Assembly (NCBI RefSeq): GCF_001424305.1
Contig: NZ_LMPD01000001.1
Span: forward strand, 310,001-374,000
Reading direction: 5' to 3'
Source of the DNA: Pedobacter sp. Leaf176
GTDB taxonomy: Bacteria; Bacteroidota; Bacteroidia; Sphingobacteriales; Sphingobacteriaceae
Length of the DNA stretch: 64,000 bases
Positions 1 to 8,488 of this stretch are shown in pieces. Both the position numbers and the translations under genes were made by a program. The notes under the pieces were generated by a model that was given only the letters and a program-made list of their open reading frames with translations, did not search any database and was not told the origin of the DNA. The first letter of the stretch is position 1. Each line of letters starts with the position of its first letter.

Positions 1-2
1 TG

Positions 3-284
3 AAAGATGGCGTGCATTTGAACTGGCAAATGCCATTGAAGGCTAAGGATGGAGAAACTGCCGCAGGCTTTGTTATCTATAGATTTGCAGAAGGCGAAAA
101 GATATCCATACTTGATCCTAAAAATATTCTTAGGATCTGTTTTGAAAACTACCTTTCATTTATCGACACAACAGCTGAAAACGGAAAACGATATAGTTAT
201 ATGGTAACGGCATTAGACAGACTGAAGAATGAAAGCGAACCAAGTGGTCCGGTTGGCGTGGAAATCCCTTTGGCCAAAGAATAG
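3..284 (+). CDS. C-terminal end of a GH10-like (GHL10/DUF187) glycosyl hydrolase, partial
   Basis: The frame is open from the window edge, so only the last 94 residues are seen. They form a fibronectin III-like beta domain containing YRF, a YSYMVTALDRLKNES stretch and a short tail. This is the usual C-terminal end of Bacteroidota family-10-like secreted hydrolases of the YngK/DUF187 type. The catalytic barrel lies outside the window, so activity cannot be judged. The gene ends directly at the convergent acetyltransferase gene, with no spacer. The family assignment rests on recognising the tail only. Confidence 0.6.
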   Translation, partial: KDGVHLNWQMPLKAKDGETAAGFVIYRFAEGEKISILDPKNILRICFENYLSFIDTTAENGKRYSYMVTALDRLKNESEPSGPVGVEIPLAKE

Positions 285-1427
285 TTAAACTTTAATAATA
301 ATATTTTTTTTATACATAAAATACAGCAATACATAGAATCCAAGTACATAGGTTATTGCCCAAACCAATGAGGCATTGACAGGTGAAAAAAATGGCAAAT
401 AACACGTTTCGTAGAAACGGACTAATAAGCCTGTTTTTGTGCCATCGGGATTGACTAACTGTATCAGGTTAAGTACACGGGGCATTAAACCTGCAAGAAA
501 GAAAACGGTTATCGCGTTTACGCCATAAATAACAAAAGGTGTAGTGAATCTTTTGTAGCCCTGAACGTCAATAATCCAGTAACATAATGCAAAAGCAACT
601 GAAGCCAGACCGCCTGTGTATAAAACATAGGAGCTGGTCCAAAGCGATTTGTTAATAGGAAATTGTAAATCCCAGAGTAAACCCAGAACAATTGCAACGA
701 TGCCAGCGCTAAACAGCCATGCAACCTTAGTTGGGTTATCTACATCTTTTCTACGCATCCAGATGCCAGCCAATAGGCCGAATAAACAAGTTCCGATAGC
801 GGGTAATGTGCTTAAAATGCCTTCCGGATCCCAGGTTTTTGATGAAGCCCATGTATGTGCCTCTGTTAAAATGAGCCTGTCGAGCCATGCGGCGAGATTG
901 GTTTCTTGTTCCATGTTTGGATAACCGACGCCCGGAACAGGCACAAATGCCATCAATGCCCAGTAAATGGCAAGGATTATAATTAATGTTTTAAATATTG
1001 TTCTTGTAGATGCTTTTAAAAAAATTATGCTGCTGATGATAAATACAATACCAATGCGCTGAAGTACACCTAACAACCTTACCGTTTGTAATGCATGTGC
1101 AGGATCATTAAGTAGTTTACCAAAAATGGCCAGAAAAAAGCCTAAAAAATATAGTATTAAACCGCGCTTAACAGCTTTTATAATGGTTTTTCTATGTGTA
1201 GACGGATCTGACTTGCTGCTGCTCATGGCGAATGCAATCGATATACCAACTATCCAAAGAAAGAAAGGAAAAACCAAATCAGTTGGTGTGCACCCATTCC
1301 ATTCCGCATGTTCCAAAGGAGCATAGATATGGCCCCAGCTACCAGGATTATTAACTAAAATCATGGCGGCTACCGTAAAACCCCTTAAAAAATCGAGGGA
1401 TAGTAAACGCTGTCTTGGATGAATCAT
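285..1427 (-). CDS. nagX: NagX-like membrane acetyltransferase (heparan-alpha-glucosaminide N-acetyltransferase family)
   Basis: A 380-residue polytopic membrane protein. The N-terminus carries the family signature RLLSLDFLRGFTVAAMILVNNPG, followed by a conserved EHAEWNG-TPTDLVFPFFLW loop with the conserved His/Asp-containing segment, then about nine further hydrophobic helices. Relatives (DUF5009/YeiB/HGSNAT) move acetyl groups across the inner membrane onto glucosamine. Bacteroidota copies are usually annotated NagX and sit with amino-sugar genes. Here it is on the same strand as the NagB fusion gene but about 570 bp downstream of it, separated by a transposase relic and a palindrome, so co-transcription is uncertain. 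The substrate is inferred from family and neighbours. Confidence 0.75.
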   Translation of the reverse strand: MIHPRQRLLSLDFLRGFTVAAMILVNNPGSWGHIYAPLEHAEWNGCTPTDLVFPFFLWIVGISIAFAMSSSKSDPSTHRKTIIKAVKRGLILYFLGFFLAIFGKLLNDPAHALQTVRLLGVLQRIGIVFIISSIIFLKASTRTIFKTLIIILAIYWALMAFVPVPGVGYPNMEQETNLAAWLDRLILTEAHTWASSKTWDPEGILSTLPAIGTCLFGLLAGIWMRRKDVDNPTKVAWLFSAGIVAIVLGLLWDLQFPINKSLWTSSYVLYTGGLASVAFALCYWIIDVQGYKRFTTPFVIYGVNAITVFFLAGLMPRVLNLIQLVNPDGTKTGLLVRFYETCYLPFFSPVNASLVWAITYVLGFYVLLYFMYKKNIIIKV

Positions 1428-1543
1428 TTCCGGGTTGGTTAAGTTAAGCCAACTAATTTAGAATATTGTTTTTATAAAGAGAAATATCTTCCGAGTCTTC
1501 TTAAATCAAACATCCGATTCTACATGGCAGGAACAAAGGAGAC

Positions 1544-1864
1544 TTAGAATGTTTTAATTTTAAGTTGCCTGGAGTTTATGATCTGCAATAAAGCCACTAA
1601 GTCTTTAAACCATTCTAAGACTTCGACTTTATTAATTAAGGTAGATTCATTTAAAAGAAAGGTATTGTAAGAGGAATAGTTATAGTCCTCTAGTTTTTCG
1701 GCTAAACCCGCTTTGATGGGTTAACTGAAGATTTCTGTGTATGGAGTTACATATTTTTTAAACTGATTGAGAAAGTATTTATAGTTACGCTCTTCAAAAA
1801 AGATTAAATTTTTATTATTTCCACGATTGTAAATGTGATAACTACCTTTTTCCTCTATTTTCAT
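1544..1864 (-). pseudogene. Decayed REP-associated tyrosine transposase (RAYT / IS200-like TnpA_REP)
   Basis: Reading the minus strand from the ATG at 1862-1864 gives YHIYNRGNN, then LIFFEERNYKYFLNQFKKYV up to a stop after about 48 codons. That is the typical RAYT N-terminus. A second reading frame then gives IKAGLAEKLEDYNYSSY and VEVLEWFKDLVALLQ, the typical RAYT C-terminus, ending at 1544. The whole centre of the protein, including the His-x-His and catalytic Tyr region, is missing, and the two ends are joined out of frame. This is an internally deleted, inactive copy. A perfect palindrome lies about 80 bp upstream of it. Confidence 0.82.
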
Positions 1865-1942
1865 ATTTAAATGGATATTAAATTAAAATAGGGAAGATTG
1901 AATATAGCTTTTTTAAAAGAAAAAGCTAAAAACTAAGGGGAA

Positions 1943-1990
1943 AACTTACGAAGTCTACGGAGCTAAATGCTTGGGAAGACTTCGTAAGTT
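1943..1990. repeat. REP-like perfect inverted repeat (14-bp arms)
   Basis: Left arm 1943-1956 (AACTTACGAAGTCT) and right arm 1977-1990 are exact reverse complements separated by 20 nt. It lies 7 bp after the NagB-fusion stop, read from that gene, and upstream of the RAYT relic. There is no U-tract on the NagB side, so a REP element fits better than an intrinsic terminator. A degraded, similar half (CTTCCGAGTCTTC) sits at about 1487-1499 on the other side of the relic. Confidence 0.7.
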
Positions 1991-1997
1991 AAGGTGT

Positions 1998-3923
1998 TTA
2001 ATCAGCAAACTTCCATCGAACGAAAGCTTCCATCGCTTCGTACTCTGCCAGGCCTAATGCATCGTAAGCTTTGGCAGTTTCTCGGTTGCGATCTTCTGCT
2101 CGCTGCCAAAATTCCCTGGCATCATCTCCCGGAAATACAGCTCTATCTTTTTGGCTCTGGTGTTTAAAGATAGCATTTCGTTTGCGCTCAAGTTCCTGAG
2201 GCGAGATTGGAACTGCCATTTCAATTTCGTGTGTTTCAAACTCTTGCCAGGCGCCACGGTACATCCATAACCAACAATCTTGTGCCCAGGCTTCCGTTTT
2301 ACGAAGCTGGGTTAGAGCAGCTAAAATAATATTAAAACAAACAATGTGTGTGCCATGCGGGTCTTCAAAATCCCCGGCGGCGAAAACCTGTTGTGGCTTT
2401 ACTTTCCGTAGAAGCTCAATCGTAAGTTCTATATCTGCATCGGTTACCGGATTTTTTTGATTTTTTCCACTTTCATAAAAAGGAAGTGCCTGAAAGTGGA
2501 TATGGTCATCTTCCAAACCACAATAACGGGCACCGGCAATGGCTTCACCTTTTCTTATTAATCCTTTTACGGTCTGAATCTCGGGCGTATCAACCTGGTT
2601 TGGTTTCTTTTGATCGATAAATGCCCGCATATTATTATAAAGGGCCTTTAATTCAGAGTTATCCATGCCCATTTTTTCCGAGAAATCGACATTAAATTCG
2701 ACAAAACGAAGTACGTCATCATCCCAAACGGCCGTATTTCCAGATGTTTGATAAGCGACATGAACATCATGTTGCTGATCAACCAGACGGATAAATGTAC
2801 CGCCCATCGAAATTACATCATCATCAGGATGAGGAGAAAATATAATCACACGCTTTTTAGCTGGTTCTGCTCGCTCAGGGCGTTGAGAATCATCAGCATT
2901 TGGCTTACCACCAGGCCACCCGGTAATGGTATGTTGCAGCTTGTTAAAAATATGGATGTTTATATTGTAAACCGGCCCTTTTTCGGTAGCCAGTTGTGCC
3001 ATGCCATTATTGTTATAATCGTCTTCTGTTAATTTTAAAACAGGTTTTTTTAAATTATTCGCCAACCAAATTACTGCTTTGCGAATCAAGTCTTCCGTCC
3101 AAACGCAGTCCTTAACCAGCCATGGCGTATCAAAACGAGTTAGCTCGGCAGCCGCAGGGGTATCCAGAATAAATTCCACATGGTCCGAAAGCTGAAGATA
3201 AGTTGCCGGAACGTCCCCTGAAATTTCTCCTTCAACAGCCTTTTTGATAATGGAAGCCTTTTTGCGGCTCCATGCCATTAAAATAATTTCTCTTGCCTTG
3301 AAAATCGTTCCGATGCCCATCGTTATCGCTTTGGTAGGGACAAAAGATTTTCCACCGAAGTCTCTGGCAGCATCCCGGCGTGTCAGATCATCAAGGGTAA
3401 CTAAACGCGTTCCTGAATTGGGTGCAGACCCAGGTTCATTGAAACCAATGTGACCTGTACGGCCAATACCCAGAATCTGGATATCTAATCCGCCAAGATT
3501 TCCGATTTTTTTCTCGTAATCTAAACAGAATGCAGGGATTTCTTCCAATGGAATCGTTCCATCAGGAATGTGCACATTGTTTTTGTCGATGTCGATATGA
3601 TCGAATAGATTTTCGTTCATAAAGGTAACGTAACTCTGAGCTGCGTTTGGCTGCATTGGATAATATTCATCCAAATTAAAAGTAATTACGTTTCTAAAAC
3701 TTAAACCCTCTTCTTTATGCAGTCTTACCAATTCGGCGTAAACTGCAATTGGGGTAACACCTGTTGCTAAGCCCAGTACTGCAGGTGCGTTGTTTGCTTG
3801 TTTTGATTTAATGAGGTTCGCAATTCGGTGCGCCACATTAACGGAAGCAATTTTTGGATTATCGAACACGCTCACAGGGAGTTTCTCGAAACGTGTCTCC
3901 TCCAGTAGATTTAATCTTGCCAT
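1998..3923 (-). CDS. nagB: Glucosamine-6-phosphate deaminase-like domain fused to PIG-L/LmbE deacetylase domain
   Basis: A 641-residue cytoplasmic fusion. Residues about 15-285 are a NagB fold, with LGLATGVTPIAVY (about 50-62), NLDEYY (D85, the general-base position) and GHIGFNEPG (H158, E163). Residues about 357-560 are a PIG-L/LmbE zinc deacetylase domain with the HPDDD motif at 365-369 and a later DPHGTH motif. At the position of E. coli NagB D141 this protein has T156, which I recall as general to this long Bacteroidota fusion family rather than a mutation here. The expected chemistry is amino-sugar deacetylation and/or GlcN-6-P to Fru-6-P. The divergent neighbour is anmK, which supports amino-sugar salvage. 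Confidence 0.85.
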   Translation of the reverse strand: MARLNLLEETRFEKLPVSVFDNPKIASVNVAHRIANLIKSKQANNAPAVLGLATGVTPIAVYAELVRLHKEEGLSFRNVITFNLDEYYPMQPNAAQSYVTFMNENLFDHIDIDKNNVHIPDGTIPLEEIPAFCLDYEKKIGNLGGLDIQILGIGRTGHIGFNEPGSAPNSGTRLVTLDDLTRRDAARDFGGKSFVPTKAITMGIGTIFKAREIILMAWSRKKASIIKKAVEGEISGDVPATYLQLSDHVEFILDTPAAAELTRFDTPWLVKDCVWTEDLIRKAVIWLANNLKKPVLKLTEDDYNNNGMAQLATEKGPVYNINIHIFNKLQHTITGWPGGKPNADDSQRPERAEPAKKRVIIFSPHPDDDVISMGGTFIRLVDQQHDVHVAYQTSGNTAVWDDDVLRFVEFNVDFSEKMGMDNSELKALYNNMRAFIDQKKPNQVDTPEIQTVKGLIRKGEAIAGARYCGLEDDHIHFQALPFYESGKNQKNPVTDADIELTIELLRKVKPQQVFAAGDFEDPHGTHIVCFNIILAALTQLRKTEAWAQDCWLWMYRGAWQEFETHEIEMAVPISPQELERKRNAIFKHQSQKDRAVFPGDDAREFWQRAEDRNRETAKAYDALGLAEYEAMEAFVRWKFAD

Positions 3924-4069
3924 TTTTGTTTATGGTTTTTAATGTACGGAGCAGTAAATATAACGAGTTATGACCAATCTTTAACAAAGGTTATTTACTT
4001 TTATTGCAAGTATTTGCATTAGTCAACATTACCTGAAATTAAACATTTGATCAATTGTCCTGAATTATT

Positions 4070-5266
4070 ATGAATAAACAAATCCAGAATCTTTATGAAA
4101 GGGCTCAAAAGGAGCAGCGTTTAATCATTGGCTTAATGAGTGGAACATCGATGGATGGTTTGGATATTGCGCTTTGTGACGTAACCGGAAGCGGTACGCA
4201 AACCCAAATTCAAATATTAGCATTTAAAACCTGGGCGTATAATGATGACTTTAGAACCAAAATTAAAGCCGTTTTTTCGAAAAGAGATGTTGATTTACAG
4301 TTGGTTTGCCTGATGAACGAATACATAGCCAATGTTCATGCAGAGTTAATTAATCTGGCATTAAAAGAGTGGGGATACAAAAATGATCAGATAGATTTTA
4401 TAGCCAGTCATGGACAAACCATTTTTCATTCGCCTAAATCCCTTCATAAATTAACAGATTATCCAAATGGGACAATGCAAATTGGCGATGGTGATCATAT
4501 TGCAGTTAAAACAGGTATCATTACTTTATCCGATTTCAGGCAGAAACATTTGGCTGGCGGAGGCGAAGGCGCGCCTTTAGCTGTTTATGGAGATTATCTT
4601 ATTTTTTCAAAGGAAAGCGAAGATAGAGTTATGCTCAACATTGGAGGAATAGCCAACTTTACCTATTTGCCCGGATCCTTAAAAGCAAACGAAATTTTTT
4701 CTACAGATGTTGGTCCGGGTAATACTTTGATGGATCAGTATGTTCAAAAACATTACAATATTTTCTACGATAAAAATTCTGAAATAGCATCATCAGGGAT
4801 ACTAAACGAAAAATTACTATCGACTTTACTTAACTGTGGTTTTTTTGATGACGACTTTCCAAAAACGACCGGGCCGGAGTTATTCAATCTTGAGTATTTG
4901 CAATCAGCGCAGAAAGCGTCTGCAACAGAAAGTATTGAGAAGGAGCATGTTATGGCAACACTTTGCCATTTCTCTGCCGAAACGATTTCAAACGCCATAA
5001 AAAAATGCTTTGGCGCTAATGCTGCTGCAACTGTATTTATGAGTGGTGGTGGAATGCATAATCCACTATTGGCAAGTTTACTGAAAGTTAAGCTGCCGAA
5101 TTCGGTATTTATGAGCACTGCTGATTTAGGAATAAATCCGGATGCTAAAGAAGCCGTATTGTTTGCAGTTCTTGCTAACGAAACATTGTGCGGAAGCCCA
5201 ATAAATTTTGGTCAAAGACAGGGTGTACCTTCTATTTGTATGGGTAAAATCAGTCTGCCTGAATAA
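4070..5266 (+). CDS. anmK: Anhydro-N-acetylmuramic acid kinase
   Basis: 398 residues, close to the usual AnmK length. The ATP-binding signature GLMSGTSMDGLDIALCDV starts near residue 22. It is followed by SHGQTIFH, a GGGEGAPLAVYGD segment and a C-terminal FMSGGGMHNPLL region, all AnmK hallmarks of the sugar-kinase/Hsp70 fold. It would open and phosphorylate 1,6-anhydro-MurNAc to MurNAc-6-P in murein recycling. It is divergent from the NagB fusion and directly upstream of a SusC/SusD pair that has its own promoter in the 67-bp gap. No murQ etherase is visible in the window. Confidence 0.93.
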   Translation: MNKQIQNLYERAQKEQRLIIGLMSGTSMDGLDIALCDVTGSGTQTQIQILAFKTWAYNDDFRTKIKAVFSKRDVDLQLVCLMNEYIANVHAELINLALKEWGYKNDQIDFIASHGQTIFHSPKSLHKLTDYPNGTMQIGDGDHIAVKTGIITLSDFRQKHLAGGGEGAPLAVYGDYLIFSKESEDRVMLNIGGIANFTYLPGSLKANEIFSTDVGPGNTLMDQYVQKHYNIFYDKNSEIASSGILNEKLLSTLLNCGFFDDDFPKTTGPELFNLEYLQSAQKASATESIEKEHVMATLCHFSAETISNAIKKCFGANAAATVFMSGGGMHNPLLASLLKVKLPNSVFMSTADLGINPDAKEAVLFAVLANETLCGSPINFGQRQGVPSICMGKISLPE

Positions 5267-5270
5267 AATA

Positions 5271-5300
5271 TTTGGTTTGTAATCAATTTTATTAAATTTG
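5271..5300 (+). promoter_or_regulatory. Bacteroidota-type promoter for the first SusC/SusD pair
   Basis: TTTG at 5271-5274, an 18-nt spacer, then TAAATTTG at 5293-5300, matching the TTTG / TAnnTTTG consensus. It starts four bases after the anmK stop and gives a leader of about 25-30 nt before the ATG at 5334. Confidence 0.55.
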
Positions 5301-5333
5301 CTTCCATCCTAATCCCTACTAATCTTTATTTTT

Positions 5334-8300
5334 ATGGAAAAATTTTACCTTAAATGGTCACCAAGATTTTTTACAGTTTTGATGATCCCATTTCTGCTGC
5401 TTTTATTTACAGAAATAGCCGCCGCGCAAGCTAAGCGCTACACCATCACCGGGAAAGTTACTGAGGCGACAACCAAAGAGCCAATTCCCGGGGCAGTTGT
5501 GAAGATTCTAAATACAACGCTTACAACAAGTACTACCGCAGACGGAACTTACACTTTCGCTTTAGATTTGCCACCAGGAAAATACCAGGTTCAAATATCT
5601 TATGTTGGCTTTAAAACCTTAACACAAACAGCAGATTTAGGCGACAGAGTTCAGGTGCAGCTTAACGGCAGTTTAACTACCGATGCAGTTGGGCTCGATG
5701 AGGTAATCGTTACGGGTACCTCGCAAGGAACAACCCGAAAACAATTGGGTAGTTATGTGAGTACGGTGAAAGGTGATGATTTAAATAAAGCGCCGAGTGG
5801 AAATGTTTTAACAGCGTTGCAGGGTAAAACTCCGGGCGCGCAAATTAGTCAGAACAATGGAGATCCCGCTGGCGGAATGTCGGTTAGGCTGCGTGGTATA
5901 AGTTCTGTTTATTCTTCTTCAGAGCCGCTTTACATCATTGATGGTGTAATTGCAAACAATTCTACAACACGGGTTACCAACACCTCTGGCAACTACGACG
6001 GCAATAATTTTGTAGGTTCTATCGGCCAAAACAGAATGGTTGATATCAGCCCATCTGATATTGATCATATTGAAGTTTTGAACGGTGCAGCCGCTGCGGC
6101 AATTTATGGTTCGCGGGCAAATGCAGGTGTAATTCAGATTTTTACCAAACGTGGTAAGAGCGGTGCTACCCGGGTTACTTTTAACACCAGTTTGACGATT
6201 AGCGAATTGCGAAAACAAATTGAAGTCAATCAGGCGCCAATAAAATTTGGCGGGTCGGTAGATGCTTTTACTCAGGATATCATTCAAACTGTAGGAACTC
6301 CACCAGCATTGCTCACCAATACTACGCCAGTTACACGTTATAACTACCAGGATTACATTTTTCAAACTGGGGTAGGTACAGATAATTCTGTTTCAGTTTC
6401 TGGTGGCAATGACAATACTAAGTTTTACACCTCGGCAGGTTATTTTAAAAATCAGGGAATTATTAAGAATACGGATTTCACAAGGTATAATTTTAAGGCA
6501 AATTTAGATCAGAAAATTAATAACTGGGCAAGGATGACTGCTGGCTTTAATTATGTACATAGTGATGCAAATGAAAAACCAGATGGTAACTCGTTCTTCT
6601 CTCCGATGAATTCTGTAACCATTATAGGTAACTTCCACGATATTTTTAAAAGAGACGCTCTTGGCAATCTGCTAGCTGTTGGTGAGCGTGGCCGTGTTAA
6701 TCCGGTATCGGTGATTGAAGATATTAAGCAGCGCCAATTTTCAAACCGTATAATCGCTAATACGGGTTTAAAGCTAAATCCGGTTAAAAATTTAACAGTT
6801 GATTATACAATGGGTGTTGATAATACGATTCAGAACGGTACGACATTCATCCCTCCGTTCGCCTACAACGTAAGTACCGGTTTTTATGGTGGAGGTGCAA
6901 GTTTAGATCCTTCTTTAAATGGTTATGCAAGTGCCGCAAATGCCACTACAACCTTATTTAATAACGAGTTAAATTTTACATACGATGCTAAGTTAACATC
7001 GCTGTTAAGTTCTACCACTCAACTAGGTGGTTCCTACCAATACCAAAAAGACTTATACAGTTTGCTTAATGGAAGAGGTTTAGCCCCTTTTGTGGAAACT
7101 GTAAATGGAGCAAGTTCAATTCTACCAAATAATGATAGAAGATCAGAGTTTTCAATCTCAGGGGCTTACTTACAGCAAAATTTTAAATACAAAGATCACC
7201 TTTTTGTAACCGGAGCGGTTCGTGTCGATCAATCGACTGTATTTGGTGAAGATAATCGTACCCAGTATTACTTAAAAGGTAACATCAGTTATGTGCCATC
7301 ATCTGCCGATTATTGGAAAGATTTTGGTGTAAACTCCTGGTGGAATGCCTTTAAAGTTAGAGCGGCTTATGGCGAATCAGGTAATTTGACCGGTATTGGT
7401 CCTTACGATCGTTTTAATGAGTACACTTCAAGCTCTTACATAGGAAAAATTTCACTGGTTTCGAGCGGGCAGCTTGCAAATACCAGCGTTAAACCTGAGC
7501 GCCAGAAAGAACTTGAAATAGGTACTGATATGGCCTTCTTTAACAACCGTTTGAGTTTAACATTCAGCTGGTACAATAAAAATGTGAAAGACTTGCTGAT
7601 TCCGGTGGTTGTAGCGCCAACAACAGGTTTTTCGAGTTTATTGGATAATGCAGGCTCCATTCGTAACCGAGGTTTCGAATTAATGGTAAGCGGAGTTCCA
7701 TTAAAAACAAAAGACTTTAGCTGGAACACTACTGTTATTTTCAATAGAAACCGGAATAAAGCAGTAGGAACAGGGGGGTTAAGGTTATTGTCTACCAACC
7801 CGGGAGCGCCTGTCGCAATTATTGATGGACAGCCAATCGGTGTATTTTATGGAACTTTTTTCGCCCGTAATTCCGACGGAAGTTTGCTCACCAATTCGGC
7901 TGGTATTCCTCAGCTAGAAAGGGGTACGCAAACATCAGCAACCAGTTATTTGGTACAACGTGATGCAAATGGCTTACCGGCAGGGACAACTTTACGCAAG
8001 GTTCTGGGCGATCCTAATCCGGATTATACCGCATCATTTGTAAATGATTTCACGTATAAAAAACTGAGTTTACACGTTCAGTTAGATGCAGTGCAAGGTG
8101 GCGAGGTTTGGAATGCCGACTGGCGTACCAGGCAAGGTGTTGGAAATGGTAAAGTTGCAGAACAAGAAGATTTAGGTTTATTACCGAGAGGTTATATCGC
8201 AGGCGTATATGCAACTGAAGAATGGCGTATTGATGATGGCTCTTTTGTAAAACTGAGGGAAATATCTTTAAGCTATAATTTAGGAAAAGTTTCTTTCGTT

Positions 8301-8471
8301 AAAGATCTTACCTTGAACGTAAGCGGTAGAAATTTATTCAGCTGGGACAATTACAAAGGTTACGATCCGGAGCTAAACTCAGGTGGCCAATCGACTATTT
8401 TAAGAAATATTGATTTTGGTTCAGTGCCAATTCCACGCACCTTTTCTTTGGGTTTACAAGCTAAATTTTAA
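5334..8471 (+). CDS. SusC/RagA-type TonB-dependent outer-membrane receptor
   Basis: 1045 residues. A signal peptide (hydrophobic core FTVLMIPFLLLLF, cleavage near AAAQA) is followed by a carboxypeptidase-regulatory-like beta domain (TGKVTEATTKEPIPGA). The TonB-linked plug domain begins near LDEVIVTGTSQG and includes SVRLRGISSVYSSSEPLYII and VLNGAAAAAIYGSRANAGVI. A long beta-barrel ends in an aromatic C-terminal strand (SLGLQAKF). It forms an energised pore with the SusD partner 17 bp downstream. The substrate cannot be read from sequence; placement after anmK suggests an amino sugar or murein-derived ligand. Confidence 0.93.
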   Translation: MEKFYLKWSPRFFTVLMIPFLLLLFTEIAAAQAKRYTITGKVTEATTKEPIPGAVVKILNTTLTTSTTADGTYTFALDLPPGKYQVQISYVGFKTLTQTADLGDRVQVQLNGSLTTDAVGLDEVIVTGTSQGTTRKQLGSYVSTVKGDDLNKAPSGNVLTALQGKTPGAQISQNNGDPAGGMSVRLRGISSVYSSSEPLYIIDGVIANNSTTRVTNTSGNYDGNNFVGSIGQNRMVDISPSDIDHIEVLNGAAAAAIYGSRANAGVIQIFTKRGKSGATRVTFNTSLTISELRKQIEVNQAPIKFGGSVDAFTQDIIQTVGTPPALLTNTTPVTRYNYQDYIFQTGVGTDNSVSVSGGNDNTKFYTSAGYFKNQGIIKNTDFTRYNFKANLDQKINNWARMTAGFNYVHSDANEKPDGNSFFSPMNSVTIIGNFHDIFKRDALGNLLAVGERGRVNPVSVIEDIKQRQFSNRIIANTGLKLNPVKNLTVDYTMGVDNTIQNGTTFIPPFAYNVSTGFYGGGASLDPSLNGYASAANATTTLFNNELNFTYDAKLTSLLSSTTQLGGSYQYQKDLYSLLNGRGLAPFVETVNGASSILPNNDRRSEFSISGAYLQQNFKYKDHLFVTGAVRVDQSTVFGEDNRTQYYLKGNISYVPSSADYWKDFGVNSWWNAFKVRAAYGESGNLTGIGPYDRFNEYTSSSYIGKISLVSSGQLANTSVKPERQKELEIGTDMAFFNNRLSLTFSWYNKNVKDLLIPVVVAPTTGFSSLLDNAGSIRNRGFELMVSGVPLKTKDFSWNTTVIFNRNRNKAVGTGGLRLLSTNPGAPVAIIDGQPIGVFYGTFFARNSDGSLLTNSAGIPQLERGTQTSATSYLVQRDANGLPAGTTLRKVLGDPNPDYTASFVNDFTYKKLSLHVQLDAVQGGEVWNADWRTRQGVGNGKVAEQEDLGLLPRGYIAGVYATEEWRIDDGSFVKLREISLSYNLGKVSFVKDLTLNVSGRNLFSWDNYKGYDPELNSGGQSTILRNIDFGSVPIPRTFSLGLQAKF

Positions 8472-8488
8472 TTCCAAAAATTAATTAT

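Noticed and set aside
4765..5118. Antisense frame of 117 codons within anmK
   Set aside because: Overlaps a conserved enzyme gene entirely; no own signals.
5919..6365. Antisense frame of 148 codons within the first SusC gene
   Set aside because: Shadow of a strong coding gene, no domain or promoter.
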